Assembly: GCF_010093535.1 (NCBI RefSeq)
Contig: NW_022985177.1
Span: 476,857 to 540,856, forward strand
Length of the DNA stretch: 64,000 nt
Source: Lindgomyces ingoldianus
Lineage: Eukaryota > Ascomycota > Dothideomycetes > Pleosporales > Lindgomycetaceae
Direction of reading: 5' to 3'
Part shown: piece after piece, positions 24,531-35,847 of the stretch
Position numbering within the stretch: position 1 is the first letter of the stretch
Layout: each line of letters opens with the position of its first letter
Program-made: the position numbers and the translations under genes
The notes under the pieces: model-generated
Databases searched by the model: none
What the model saw: the letters and a program-made list of their open reading frames with translations, nothing else
Told to the model about the DNA's origin: nothing

Positions 24531-25427
24531 GGGGTGATTTCCTAGTTCGTGGTTAATATACTCTTATATCATTCTTATATTCAAGGAGAAGGAATTCATC
24601 ATAGAGAAGATTGTACAACGGCAACTCATTATGGTCTAAGTATTCCATCCCACATTCTGCGCGCGTCTTAGATATATTCGTTTTAAATGGGACAAAGATA
24701 AGCTGAGCATTCTGGAAGCCACAACTTCAACACACGTCAGTAGAGTTGGCACAAGGGAGAATACGGTTTCGCCCTCAACTTTATGAGAATGCTCAAAGGT
24801 TACAATTTAAATCGAGGGTCCAGACGCTGTCATCGTACACCAAACGGCGACATAATCGTTGAAGATAGCGGCCACGGCAAGCTATATCCCCACAACCTCC
24901 ACCTCCCCAATAGCAACGCGTCTAGCAAACCATTCACGGGGAAAAGAGCCAACCAGTTAGGGTCATCTTGCATTTCTCAAATGCACGTATGAGCCTGAAA
25001 CATCTTGAAAGAATCCCGTCAACTCCCTTCTCGATACAGTCGAAGAGGGTAAGTATCTGATTGGGGGAATTTTGGCCTGATTGTAATAGTGTACATAAAG
25101 GGGAGTCGTACCTGTTGGTCAGAGGTCTCTCTCGTTCGCTGCGCCGGCGTCGCATTCAGAAACCTTGGTCTACAGGCGGAGTGTTTTCTGAAATTTTCGA
25201 GGAATATAGAAGAGACTTTCTTTAGAATACCTTCCCAGCGCCTCTGATTTGCCTCAGAAAAGTTAAGGACAATGCCGGTAATCTCTATCCGGGGACTCCC
25301 CCTTCAGGTTTAGTGCAGCCCCCGCTGCACGTGCACATTGTTTGCTCATTCCCACTTTAACTTTCGCTCGCCTCAACCACCCTCCCACCACACACTTCTT
25401 CGAGTCTTCTTCCCATCGCTAGAAGCC
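24531..25427. other. Gene-free stretch
   Basis: About 0.9 kb between the reductase relic and the Gln-rich gene; presumably the latter's promoter. The last 100 bp are C/T-rich. No gene, RNA or repeat recognised. Confidence 0.55.
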
Positions 25428-26133
25428 ATGGCGAGCGTCAATTCCCCTCAGTCTGAACCTCAGCTTGGCCCACAGCCAGATATGAGGCTTCTAACAGAAG
25501 GACTTGAGCAAGCCACGTCGGGACTCCAGCAAGCCACCACGGGACTCCAGCAAGCTGGCACCGAGTTGGCAAATTTTGCCAACCTTCCTCCTATTGCTCA
25601 GACCATTGCAATCATACAGCAGATGCAACAGATCCAGCAACAGATGCAACAAAATCATCAACAAATCCAGCAGCAGATCCAGCAACAGATGCAACAAAAC
25701 CATCAACAAATCCAGCAGCAGATCCAGCAACAGATGCAACAAAACCATCAACAAATCCAGCAGCAGATCCAGCAACAGATCCAGCAACTCCGCACTGATA
25801 TCACAACAAGTCAGCAGGCAGCGTAAGTGAACACTATTTAGACGTCCTGCAAGCATATTTACTAACTAGTTACGCCTACTCAGCGAATACAACTCTATTG
25901 CCCGCCTTCAAAACTCTGGTATTAGAAGACCCGACGCCCCTCTTACCGCACTACGTGAATATACGACAAACGCCGACGTCGAAGGTTTTCCTGCCACACC
26001 GGCTCAGCTTTCAAATATGTCAGGTCCCGCGCTAGATCGTGTGTTAACAGTACTAAACCTGCCTACCAACGGCACGTCTGCGGATAAGAAGCAGCGGCTG
26101 AGATTCTACGTTGGGTTGGCAGATGCACGTTAG
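25428..26133 (+). CDS. Gln-rich coiled-coil protein with 15-residue repeats, conserved fungal C-terminus
   Basis: Two exons, 25428-25822 and 25884-26133, around a 61-bp GTAAGT...CAG intron; 214 residues. The start is the ATG at 25428 (MASVNSPQSEPQ); an upstream in-frame ATG at 25338 lies in C/T-rich leader-like sequence and is less likely. Residues 60-125 consist of Gln/Ile/Met-rich heptad-like sequence with three tandem copies of QMQQNHQQIQQQIQQ, preceded by short QATxGLQQA repeats. Such sequence favours a coiled coil. The C-terminal ~80 residues (NSIARLQNSGIRRPD, TPAQLSNMSGPALDRVL, KKQRLRFYVGL) resemble a widespread uncharacterised ascomycete family in which a coiled coil precedes a small helical module. 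No enzymatic motif is present. Function unknown. Confidence 0.8.
25641..25775 (+). repeat. Three tandem 45-bp repeats inside the Gln-rich coding sequence
   Basis: Units at 25641-25685, 25686-25730 and 25731-25775 are nearly identical (one AAT/AAC difference). Each encodes QMQQNHQQIQQQIQQ. The near-identity at DNA level points to recent slippage or unequal crossing-over. Confidence 0.95.
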
Positions 26134-27661
26134 CAATAAGGAAGATGCTAGCATACTAGAATGGATGGTTAGAACGGAATGAATATTGCTTCAGTTGCAG
26201 CTTGCAAGGGTTCTTTAGCTACACTTGCTAAGGGTCTCTAACTATACCTGCTCAACCTAACATACGGTTAACGTAATACGGCGACAAAGCCATAAACTTT
26301 TTGTACTATTGCTAGAGTTACTGACACTAGAGTTTCTGCTCGCGCGGCGCTTATTCAAAAATGGTTAGAGGTTACTAAAGCTCACTTGCAAGTATTCTCA
26401 TCGCTGTTGCTGAAGGTATTAACCTAGACCTGCTATTAAGAGTAGCTTAAATGATGACAACAAGCTTTAAGAAAGTAATTCCATGGCTTAAATATCAGTC
26501 TAGATCTTGCCACATTAACAAAATAATAATTTAATCAAGTGCAATTACGTATTAGGTTATTAAATTTAGGAATTTAGGATAATGAATGAAGACAGCATAA
26601 AGAGCTAGACAAGAAAAGATGATGGTATTGTATGGGTTGGACGTGGCATTTTAAGCGCAAGTGTCTAAAAGCGGCGACGGAAAACCCCCCAAAAAGGAGT
26701 CAAACGTCCCCAGACATAGAGTTATTATGGACACGCCCGTTCCGAATTGTCTTGTCTGGCATGCTGCCTGCTGTGACACTTGAGCACCCACTTAGTACTA
26801 TGCGTGTTAGGAATCATTACCGCCGCTAGGGCTACCAATATTAAGCGAGAAGGTTGCTGTACCAAAGTCCTGGGATCTTTCCGTGCCTGAGTGTCGTGAG
26901 TGTGCTAGGATAGGGCGCTTACCCGAGTTTAGGGAACCCAACATTACCACATGTTTTGTTGTGGTTGTGGCAAGGCTCTGAATTATTCGTCTTCATATTC
27001 TGCCAAGTATCGCCCCTAATAAGCGGATTTTATCATAGAAACATCATCCGCCTTACTGTAGGAGGTGCCCACAAAGACTTTACCGCAATGTTCGGGGCCT
27101 TCATGATAAGTCCCGGTTTGGCTAGTTTACTCTCCAATATCTCGCAGACGTAGAGCATTATCGCCATTTGGCGATTTTTACTCCTTCATTTCTGACACAG
27201 ACCCCACAAGAGAATATGGTTCCCGTTATGTTCAGTAAAATTGCCAAAGCAGGGCAGACGAACATGCACGTGACTTCTCCTTTCAACTCTAATGCTGCAA
27301 GGAGTAGACGAAGGGATGGATATCGTAGATCTTATTTAATATACATTACTATACCGATATACTACTCATCTATGCCATACAAACAGGCCATTACACCTTG
27401 TCTCCAACACGTGCCTGGAAATCCCTTCTTGTTCTTCTGACATCTCCCATCAGGAGCGAACTAACCATATTTTGGCCGAAGCATTCTAAATGCCGTCCCA
27501 TATCCATATCATATCCGTATCATATCCATAAACTCCTAGGTATATCTACTATATCCAGATTTGTAAACCTAACGCCAAGCCCCTACACATTACAATCGTA
27601 TCGTCAAATCGTAGAATACAAAAAGTATATCGCACATGTTCATGCGATAACTACCCGCTAT
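26134..27661. other. Gene-free stretch
   Basis: About 1.5 kb with lower GC in places, between the Gln-rich gene and the 3' end of the wall-protein gene. Several short frames (for example 26632-26829 and 27168-27440) lack family features. No terminal repeats or transposase motifs seen. It could include decayed sequence, but nothing identifiable. Confidence 0.5.
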
Positions 27662-28943
27662 TTACATCATCAACATGGCAGGGACGGCAAAAGCCAACCA
27701 CCAAACCTTCTCCCTAACCCGCATCTTTTCCCCGGCTGCTGGTCCACTGGCGCTCGGTGCTAGTGGGGCGCCTGTGGGTTGGTTGGCTGTGGAGGACGTC
27801 GCGAAGGTGGCTAGTGTAGTTTGTGAGGCTGTGGAAGTGGTGCGGGCGCTAGAGCCAGCAACTGTTACGCTGGAGACTTCTATGGTAGTGGCGGAGGACG
27901 TGTGCGGTGGTGTAGCGGTCAAAGACGATTCGCTAGTGGGGGGTGTGGAGGTCGAAGAGGCGAGAGACGAGGGTGGAGCTTCTGATTGGATGGAAGAGGG
28001 CTCGGCCCTGATAGTGCTAGAGGCTTCTGGTGGAATGGAGACGGATGTGGTCACTGGGATAATCGTTGTTGGCGCTGAAGGCGCGGATACTTCGCTGGAG
28101 GGATATGGGAGGATGGATGTTGGGATTGGAACCGAGGGTGCCGGAACCGATGTGGGATTTTCGGGAGTAGAAGATGGTCCAGGGGACGAAGAGGGTACCA
28201 ATGGTGAAGAACTGGCCGGTGGCGGAACAATGATGGTTACAGTTTTGGTAGCCGAGCGAATGGTCGAAGGTAGAGGAATAGCCACGGTCTCCGAGGTCGA
28301 AGGAATCGGATACGTTGCTGTTGCTGAGCTCGCTGGGGGAGGAACTACCACAGTTCCTGAAGCCGAAGGGATGGGATAGGAGATCGGGACTGAGCTGGCA
28401 GGAGGAACGATAACAGTCTTCGACCCATCAGGGACGGAATAGGACACCGGAAGCGAGGATGCAGCAGGGACAGATGATGGTGCTGCAGGAGGCGTGTAGA
28501 CAGGAATCGTAACAACAAGAGAGCTTGCCGGATATCCTAATGAACTCGGTGGGGGATTTGGTGCCACGTAACTTGCCGAATAGGCCGAAGAAGCCGGATT
28601 CTGGACACTTGAAGATCCATATCCAAGGCCAGAGGATTTCGGAGGCGGACTCGGGATTGGGGTTTCCGTGGAACAAGGCTGCTCGACTGAGGCAGACGAT
28701 AGCGAAGGGCCAGCTGTCAGCGGTGCGGAGAGGGAGCTTTGGCTTGGCCAGTATGGGAGTGTGATGGATGTTACGGATGCTATGGATGTTAATCAGCTTC
28801 AATAATTACTCGAGAAGCTATGCAGCTAGGAATGAAAACTTACTGTTCACAGTAATGGGGATCACGGGCCCGTTAGTATATCCCTGACCCAAGACACCCA
28901 CCGCCATCGCGGCCAGTATCCAGTTTCTTGAAAGAGGCGACAT
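27662..28943 (-). CDS. Secreted Ser/Pro/Thr-rich cell-wall-type protein, possibly GPI-anchored
   Basis: Two exons, 28943-28844 and 28779-27662, with a 64-bp intron (GTAAGT...TAG); phases agree, 405 residues. Residues 1-20 are a signal peptide (MSPLSRNWILAAMAVGVLGQ). Nearly all the rest is Ser/Pro/Thr/Val-rich, typical of heavily O-glycosylated wall proteins. Degenerate internal repeats of about 30 residues appear in the first third (YPIPSxSxTVxxPPPASS-like). The C-terminus ends in a short hydrophobic stretch (WWLAFAVPAMLMM) behind a Gly/Ala/Ser patch, as in GPI-attachment signals, although basic residues just before it make the signal imperfect. No catalytic domain was seen. Likely a structural or surface-exposed mannoprotein. 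A high-frequency shadow frame exists on the opposite strand because of the Ser/Pro codon pattern. Confidence 0.8.
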
Positions 28944-29906
28944 GATGTGCTCCGCTAAACCTTTTCACAGATTACTTTATTCAACAATATTCTTCTTGAA
29001 TGGGACACAATGAGGGAGCGACCGTCTTCCAGAATGCTAGTGTGTAGCCAAGGGTTCAGCGATCACTATCCAGGATATAATGAACGAACGAGGTTGAAGA
29101 GTGGAAGATATATCGGAATGCAAGAAGTCCTTTATGATAAGATGCAAAAACTAGGGGGTTGTCCAAAAGTCGCGAGGTTGAGGTTCACGTGGCTGGGCAA
29201 ACGAAACCACCCCAGCCTCTTCACGAAAAGCCGACTTGTTCCACAGCAACGGTGATGTCGTGGTCGAAATGTACGGTAGATGCATTTCTCCATCTTGCAT
29301 ACTCTGTAACCCGCCTAGTGACCCCGGGGTTTGTACGATTCTCGATGAATTTCGATTGAACTTATGGATCCGTAATGATGCGCAGATGCCGCGAGGCTTG
29401 GCATTGAGTGGCGGGGAGTCCCAGCCACCAGAAACTGGAACATTAAAGGATTATCACATTCAACAGCTCCGTCCGTGGGCCACAACATGGATTTCACACG
29501 GACTCCTGTAGCGAAAAGAAATTTCCGATATTGCATGCGCATGGTGAATACAGCAGATGCAGTACTTTGGCTCTGGCCGATCTGTGCAGCGCCTAAGGTT
29601 ACACATTCGCAACGCTATCGAATAGAGAGCCTCCACATACAACGAGAAGAAATAGTATTGGGTAAGATACCCACAAGAGAAGAAGGTAAATATATCCAAG
29701 AAGAGTAAGAAATCATCGAAGGGTATAAAAGTGTGAAGCAAATCCACAATGGCCTCCCAAAAAGCAAAACTTGGCATCACTGCCAACAACTTCAACCGCA
29801 AACACCACAACCCAAATCGAGCCAAACGCCGAGCAAAAATCCAGGTAGCCCTCCCTCTTCAAGCCATCATACATAAAAGATACAACTCACCCGCCCGCTT
29901 ACTGTA
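28944..29906. other. Gene-free stretch
   Basis: About 960 bp: promoter of the wall-protein gene on the left and the 3' flank of the MFS transporter gene on the right. Overlapping short frames at 29159-29825 have no recognisable content. Confidence 0.55.
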
Positions 29907-32043
29907 TCATCTCTCTTCATCGAACGTCTTCATCTCATTCTGCTCCGCAGCCGACTCTTGCGTGACAAACACGGCCTTGGTAAAGAAGCTTACTACTAAC
30001 GCAGTTCCGGCCAAAGCAGCCATGATGATCCAAATAGTCCTCATGGAATCAACATATGCATCTGCTAGATCCGTCTTCAGCGTTCCCTCGCCGCCGGGCA
30101 TCGCTCGGATGGTTTGGATGAGTGCGATGGAATCCTTCGCATACACTATCGCAAGTCTCTCGAGCATCTTGTTCTCGAGCAACTGCTCATGGAGCTGGTT
30201 CTGGAAAACCGCGCTACCAATGGCAACACCCAGCGTTTGTCCCAGAGTTTGAAAGAACCCATAGTTTGTAACAGCCGAAGTCATACTCCCGCTCCGAGCA
30301 GCTGCCTGCAAAGCTGCCCTCAAACTGGGATACAAGATCCCAAGTCCGACTCCCAAGAGCATCGCAATGCACACCCACAACGGCGTTGCTGAACCTCTCT
30401 TGAAAAGCGTCGTTAATGCAGTCCCAATAATGACAAAGGACCAACCAAGCCAAATCGCTGGACGCCACCAGGTCGTATTGCTGACGGCAACAGCCGTAAC
30501 TGTTGCGATGGTGCAGAGTGCAAAGGTCCACGGGAACAGGCTTATCCCGGTTTCAACGAGGCTGAGGTCGGGCTTGGCAACCTCAAAATACAACGGCTGG
30601 TTGGGTGGTAAGCAATAAATTTGTGATACTAGCCTTGCAAATCTCTTACCAAAAAGTACAAGGCTGTGAAAGCGATTGTTCCTTGCATTGTTGCCCCGAA
30701 ATATGTTGCCAGGCTTGTAGAGTCCATGAAAGAGTCGAGATTAAGAATGGGTGTAAAAGGCGAGAAACGTGACCATAGGAGGAAGACAACGAATCCTACG
30801 AGTCCGACTTGGATGGGAAGTGTAGTCCGGAAGTTAGACCAGGGATGCTGGATTCCTCCCTGTTCAGGAAGTGCCATCAGCGCTCGGGAATCATGATATT
30901 GAGAAATTCTCTGTACAACTTGATCTGGATAATTAACTTACCCACGTCAGGCCCAGTAGAACGGAGATCAGAGATCCGCTGAAGAGGACGATTCCAAGCC
31001 AGTCCACTTTTCTAAGCCCTCGGAGGATGTCACCTTCCGCGAGTTTAAGCTGAGCGAATGCTGGAAGAACGATGAATGCGAATCCGCAAAAGGGAAGGTT
31101 GATCCAAAAGATCCACCGCTATTAGTTGTTATTCTTGGTGGCACAGAATAATAGATGGGAGCAATCCCTTACCCACTGCCCTCTTTCTGCTAGCGCACTG
31201 CCGATAACTGGACCTGTAACGATACCGACAACCCAGCTATGAAGATATATTAGCAAGACGCGTTTCGAGAGCGACATGACAACATACGTTGCTCCAATAA
31301 ATGCAGACCACCGTTTTCTATCTTCTGCGTATATCAAATCCGCGAGAATCAAGTCGGTCATAACGTAGAACCCACCGGCACCGATGCCTTGAAGAGACCG
31401 CCCGAGCAGTAATCCGGTGAAGTTTCCGGTGACTGCAGCAATGAATGTTCCAATCGTAAAGAAGGTAAGAGCAGTGATAAGCATAGCTTTGCGGCCGAAG
31501 ATCCCAGCGCAAGAAGCATATAGTGGCTGGAGGGCAGTGGCAGCCACGAGAAACGAGATACTCAGCCAAAATGACTGAACAGCTGAGCCATGTAGGGCAC
31601 TCGCTATTGTCTGCAAAATCAATTGGAAAATGCCTTCGTGTTTTGGTAAGGGAACTCACGGGAAGAATGATGGAGAGAGAGGTAGCATCCCATGCCGCAA
31701 CTAGATTTAGCATACATATACACGCCAACGTAATGTGAAACCTCCAATCAACTTTCCTCACTCTGTCCACCTCTTTCAGCAATATCTCAGTAGTAGGTGT
31801 TGTGCTCCTCGTTACACTCCTTGTGGCCTTCTGCCTCGCCGCAAGATCCAGCACATCGAACGTGAACCTCTTCGGTACCGGTGGTCGCCGTGGCTCTTCA
31901 AGGAATTGTGAGAAGCGTTCAGGTGCATCTTTTGACGGGACGCTGTACTGAAGGTGATGAAGCTGTTGCGGCGACAGTCCATGTAGGAACTGGGCAGCTC
32001 CTGGATCGGATGTATCTGAGTTTGATCGTTCTGAACGACTCAT
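29907..32043 (-). CDS. MFS multidrug-type transporter (DHA2-like, 615 aa)
   Basis: Six exons: 32043-31660, 31610-31288, 31236-31173, 31118-30942, 30859-30650 and 30596-29907. Introns are 49-82 bp, all GT-AG, and phases give 615 residues. The start ATG is at 32041-32043 (MSRSERSNSDTSD). About 110 cytosolic residues come first, then the first helix (FHITLACICMLNLVAAWD). Family signatures include ATALQPLYASCAGIFGRKA (motif A region), GRSLQGIGAGGFYVMTDLIL and WVVGIVTGPVIGSALAERGQWRW (motif C region). The topology and these motifs fit the 14-helix drug:H+ antiporter group (DHA2). Such proteins export toxic compounds, or in related clades siderophores or secondary metabolites, across the plasma membrane. 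No biosynthetic cluster genes adjoin, so the substrate is unknown. The ORF is intact from end to end. Confidence 0.9.
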
Positions 32044-34783
32044 ATTGAGTGTATAATGGTGAACAAGACATGACAATACTATGATGAAGCAAGGGGCATA
32101 ATGACAGCAAAGACCTCAACGAAAGAAGGATTCAAAGAAACTAGTCTTTTTAACCTGTATATGCGAGAAATCAGCGGACATTCAAAAGTACGGCGTGAAC
32201 CCCGGGTGGGGTGTACCTAATGATTGGAAGTGCAAGCCATTGGGGCTGAGAAGGGCGACGACCCTGGCATGCATGAGGACCGAAAGTGGCACATTTGTTC
32301 GCGCGAGCCATCCGAATACGAAGTTTGCAGATTCCGGATCGTGTTTCAGAATAGATGGTCCGTCTGATTGGCTTTGCGCCAACTTCTCGCTCGACAATGC
32401 CATGGTGTGCCTGCTGCAATCTATTTTGTCTGCTTCAGCCTTTCGTTTTCCTGCTCATGGAAGAGTACGAGTGCGACAGGAGCCAGCAGAAGTTTGCTGT
32501 TCCCGGTACGACGAGGCCAGCGACTTCGGAGTGATCACAAGTCGTTCTGGAGTTGGTACCATGAGGGGTGAGAGAGTGAGAGGCTTCCTTCGCCCCAAGT
32601 CCGAAGTCTGACAGGCTGATCCCCATTGCTCCTCTCCACGCCCCTCCACTGTCTCGCGGTAACCGTCCACCGTATTCCTAGACCAAATATTTGAAGTCCA
32701 GCACCACATTTCAAACAGTATCTAGAGAGCGGAGCCCCAGGATGGGCTTGAGCCTCGCCGTCCGTTGCCAACTGTCTCACTGAACACTTTCCTTCCACGA
32801 CAATTGACGCAGGGCGTCGTGTCGATCGCATTATTTTCCTCACCAGCCATCTTACAAACCCACCGACATCTCCCGTCCGTCACCTCACATCGAAGCACCC
32901 AGTGAAGAGGTCCCAGGCTCCACCTCACTCAGCCTTGCAAATCCCGAACGCTTAACCTCTTCGTCCAGCACCTATTCCCTTTGCATCTCAAATGTGCTTT
33001 CTAAATGCAGCGCTGGTGTCGGACCATTGGCCTGCGTAGCTGTTTTTAACATCTCTTCGGCGCTTATTAAAATGGGTCTTTACTAGGACCGGCCCGTCGC
33101 GATCAGTGGCGATGAGGCTCAGCAGCAATTGTTCACACAGACCCAGCCATTCACAGCCCATCGCTGGGGCTTGGAACAGTTCTACATAGGCATGTTCGCT
33201 TTTACGTTCATTTTTTGCCAAAAGCGCTTTTCTCGCATTGCGCTACATGACATGCTACACCATCCGCGTGAGCATAAACACATTGCCACCAAGCATGCTC
33301 TCACGTGCCGACTATCCATCCTGCCGGAATATCGCTCTCTTGACTACTTGCGGTTAGGACGCAGGTAAAACGTGAGGAGCGAGTGAACAGATCCTTCTTA
33401 CCTCTTGACACAAAATATATTGGCTCACGCATCCACCCACCTGTAAGCTGAGCCATCACCTCTTAACCCTCCATCCACGCTGCATGCGGCAGGAGATATT
33501 TGAAGACACCTTATGAAACTAAAAGCCATCTCTCCTCAGGAATACTTTAAAAGCGCCGATGAGTCACCGATATGTGAAAGATGACGATAAATGTTAAGGG
33601 GTGATGACAATGTCCAGTAGAAAGGACAGCGCAAGACATAATTGTCCTATTTTCCTGCTGACTATCCAGGTTCTACATTCTCAGTTCTCGACCTATCATT
33701 GAGAAGCGCTCAAGGCAGCTCAGGAGTCCCTGCAGAGAAGAAGCTCACAGGATTCAATGTTGAATGCAAACCAACAATTGCGGCGAGATCTGCAAAAGGC
33801 TACCGTACGGGAATCCTTCAAGCAATCCGAACCCGTCTCGCCGCGCGCTTGTTTCGATGTGGCCTTATCCACTGCCCCATGGCGGACTTTTTTCCTCGTG
33901 GCGTTCGCATTCGCGAGATTATTCCATGTTGAGAAACGGACTTCATCACGTTGCGATAGCTCCGTGCTGTAAGACAGAGATCCTCGAGTCTTCTCTGGAC
34001 GAAAGTCTGCAACCTCGGGTCGGGGAACGTGCGCGGAGCGTGCGTCTCTGGATTATCTGGGGTAGAATGCAAGGGCGTGCGGAAGACTTTGCGTCTCTCG
34101 ATTAATCCAATTGTATGGGAGTGTGAACACAAAAGGTGCTGATAGATGATCTGAGCTTTAGTCTCAACGTGTTCATTAATTCTTAGACATGGCCTAAAAT
34201 CTGATATCATCAGGCAGCCAACGCCATTACCGTTACCCGCTGATGATCGTTAAGAATAGTGAAAGCTTGTGTAGAGCACAAGGGGTATACTACGAGGGTG
34301 GAAGGTGTCACCAGAAAAGCAGTAGCAATCATCAGCGGTACGAGACTTCCCAACCTTGGGGAATACAGCTCGTTGCTCTTACAACGAGATATGGAAGTAA
34401 TTTGAATCAGAACAGAACATCTGCAACATTATAGACTTCCCCTGTTCAAACAACAGGCTCAACCGCTCAATTCCTTTCCATGCATGTTCCGTGGGAGGGG
34501 GCACCATGCCGTAAGAAGGAACATGGATTCCGAGGGGCCGGATCTATGAGCACGGGTGAGCAAAGCGCCGATGCAGTGGAGCGAGCAACTAAATTTGGGC
34601 AATAGGTCGAGATCAGACAGCAGTTGGAACAATTGGTAGTCCACATATTGAGTTCAGAACAGGTCTGTGAATAGTTGTGGTATCATCATTCGACGGAGAG
34701 GAAGTGGAAGGAGCTGTTTCAGCTTACCAAATCGCATCAAGTCCGGTGGGCTTGCTGCACGCAACATGAGCGACCGGTCGAAT
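32044..34783. other. Gene-free stretch (2.7 kb)
   Basis: Long interval between the transporter start and the 3' end of the phosphatase gene. Only small overlapping frames occur, for example around 32195-32843, 33129-33368 and 33642-34210. None shows a family signature, and I could not build a phase-consistent multi-exon model. The stretch 32640-33000 is C/T-rich and promoter-like. No tRNA or transposon was seen. Confidence 0.5.
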
Positions 34784-35847
34784 TCAATCGCGCTTTCTCC
34801 GCTTGAAAAAGGTTTCGATGTTCCTTTGGGAAGCGTCATGTCGAGCGCTCCCAAGACCGCCACCAGCGCGTTTTAGGCCTTTGAGATGGTCTCTACCATT
34901 GATGGTCTGGATGGTCGTTCTCCATTCCCCAGGGAGCTTGATCAACGCCGATTGAGCGTCCAACACTCTATGTTTAGTGATTCTATCGGGAGCGCCCTGC
35001 CGTATATCTGGACGGGCAATTTCTCCCTTCGCGCTATCAAGCTTGACCTTGGACGGCTGCAGTGCGGAGGCTGGAGGCAACGGAAGGGTCGAGTCTTCAG
35101 CTGAAAAGGGCTCCAGCAGTGTCGCCTTCTCCATGAGTAGCTCAAGATAGCCGGTGTTGGACCAACCCCCGAGGCGCTCCAATGAGTAGTCACGGATGTT
35201 GGCTGATAGCTCGGGTGAGAATGCCACGCTTTTCGGCGGGAGTCGCAGAAGGAGTCGCTTCCATAGGACCGAGAGGATGATGCCGTGGGAGACAATAGCG
35301 ACGGCATCGCTGGTGGATGCCGTGGGACCACTAAATAACGGCAGGAGATGTGTGTCGATGAACGCGTCGATGCGTTGTACCATTGAGCTAAAAGACTCCA
35401 TTTCCACGAAGCCCGACGTACTTCCGTGGTCGTGGTTATGGCGGTGCTTGCCGGTGACTCTGGCGTCAGCTGGCCTCTCGTCCCACTTCTTACCCTCGTA
35501 GAAGCCAAAGTCCTGCTCCATCAGCGCTGGCAGTTGTACCACGTCGGGCACCGCGCCCGCACCGCTCTGGTCCGCCGACTGTGTAATCTGAGCGTCTCGT
35601 ATCAGGCCCGCTGTCTTGGAGGCTCGCTGCAGATGCGACGAGAAGATGTGCGTGAAGGCAAGCCCAAGGGCGTTGAAGTGAACGCCGAGGCGAGCGGCCT
35701 GCTGGTAGCCATGATTTGTGAGCTCGGAGTCTCTGCTCCCTGCGCTGAATTGGTCAACTCGTGTGCTCAGGAACAGCTAGGCCTCGCGTACTAGACCTGG
35801 GCAATGTTGTCGACTGTCTCGCCATGTCGAATGAGAAAGAGCCTCAT
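34784..35847 (-). CDS. Histidine phosphatase (phosphoglycerate-mutase-like) with C-terminal PIP-box-like motif
   Basis: Two exons, 35847-35792 and 35744-34784, with a 47-bp GTACGC...CAG intron; 338 residues. The catalytic phosphate pocket is clear: MRLFLIRHGETVDN (Arg7-His8-Gly9), Arg in FSSHLQRASKTAG, the acid in EQDFGFYEGKKW and the second histidine in AIVSHGIILSVLW. The family forms a phosphohistidine intermediate and hydrolyses varied phosphoesters; the substrate here is unknown. The acceptor four bases upstream of GCAGGG is the only one keeping the family sequence VYAGSRDSELTNHG. Beyond the ~230-residue catalytic domain lies a tail of about 100 residues. It ends in QRNIETFF followed by KRRKRD. 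This matches the PCNA-interacting peptide pattern (Q-x-x-I-x-x-F-F) plus a basic, NLS-like end. A nuclear, replication-linked role is inference from this motif only. Confidence 0.88.
34805..34828 (-). other. PIP-box-like motif coding segment
   Basis: Codons for QRNIETFF at residues 325-332 of the histidine phosphatase, six residues from the C-terminus. It matches the consensus Q-x-x-(I/L/M)-x-x-(F/Y)-(F/Y) exactly and is flanked by basic residues. Binding to PCNA is inferred. Confidence 0.65.

Noticed and set aside
27675..28379. 234-codon plus-strand frame, Gly/Val/Glu-rich
   Set aside because: Shadow of the Ser/Pro/Thr-rich wall-protein gene; the minus frame has a signal peptide, a spliced first exon and a GPI-like end.
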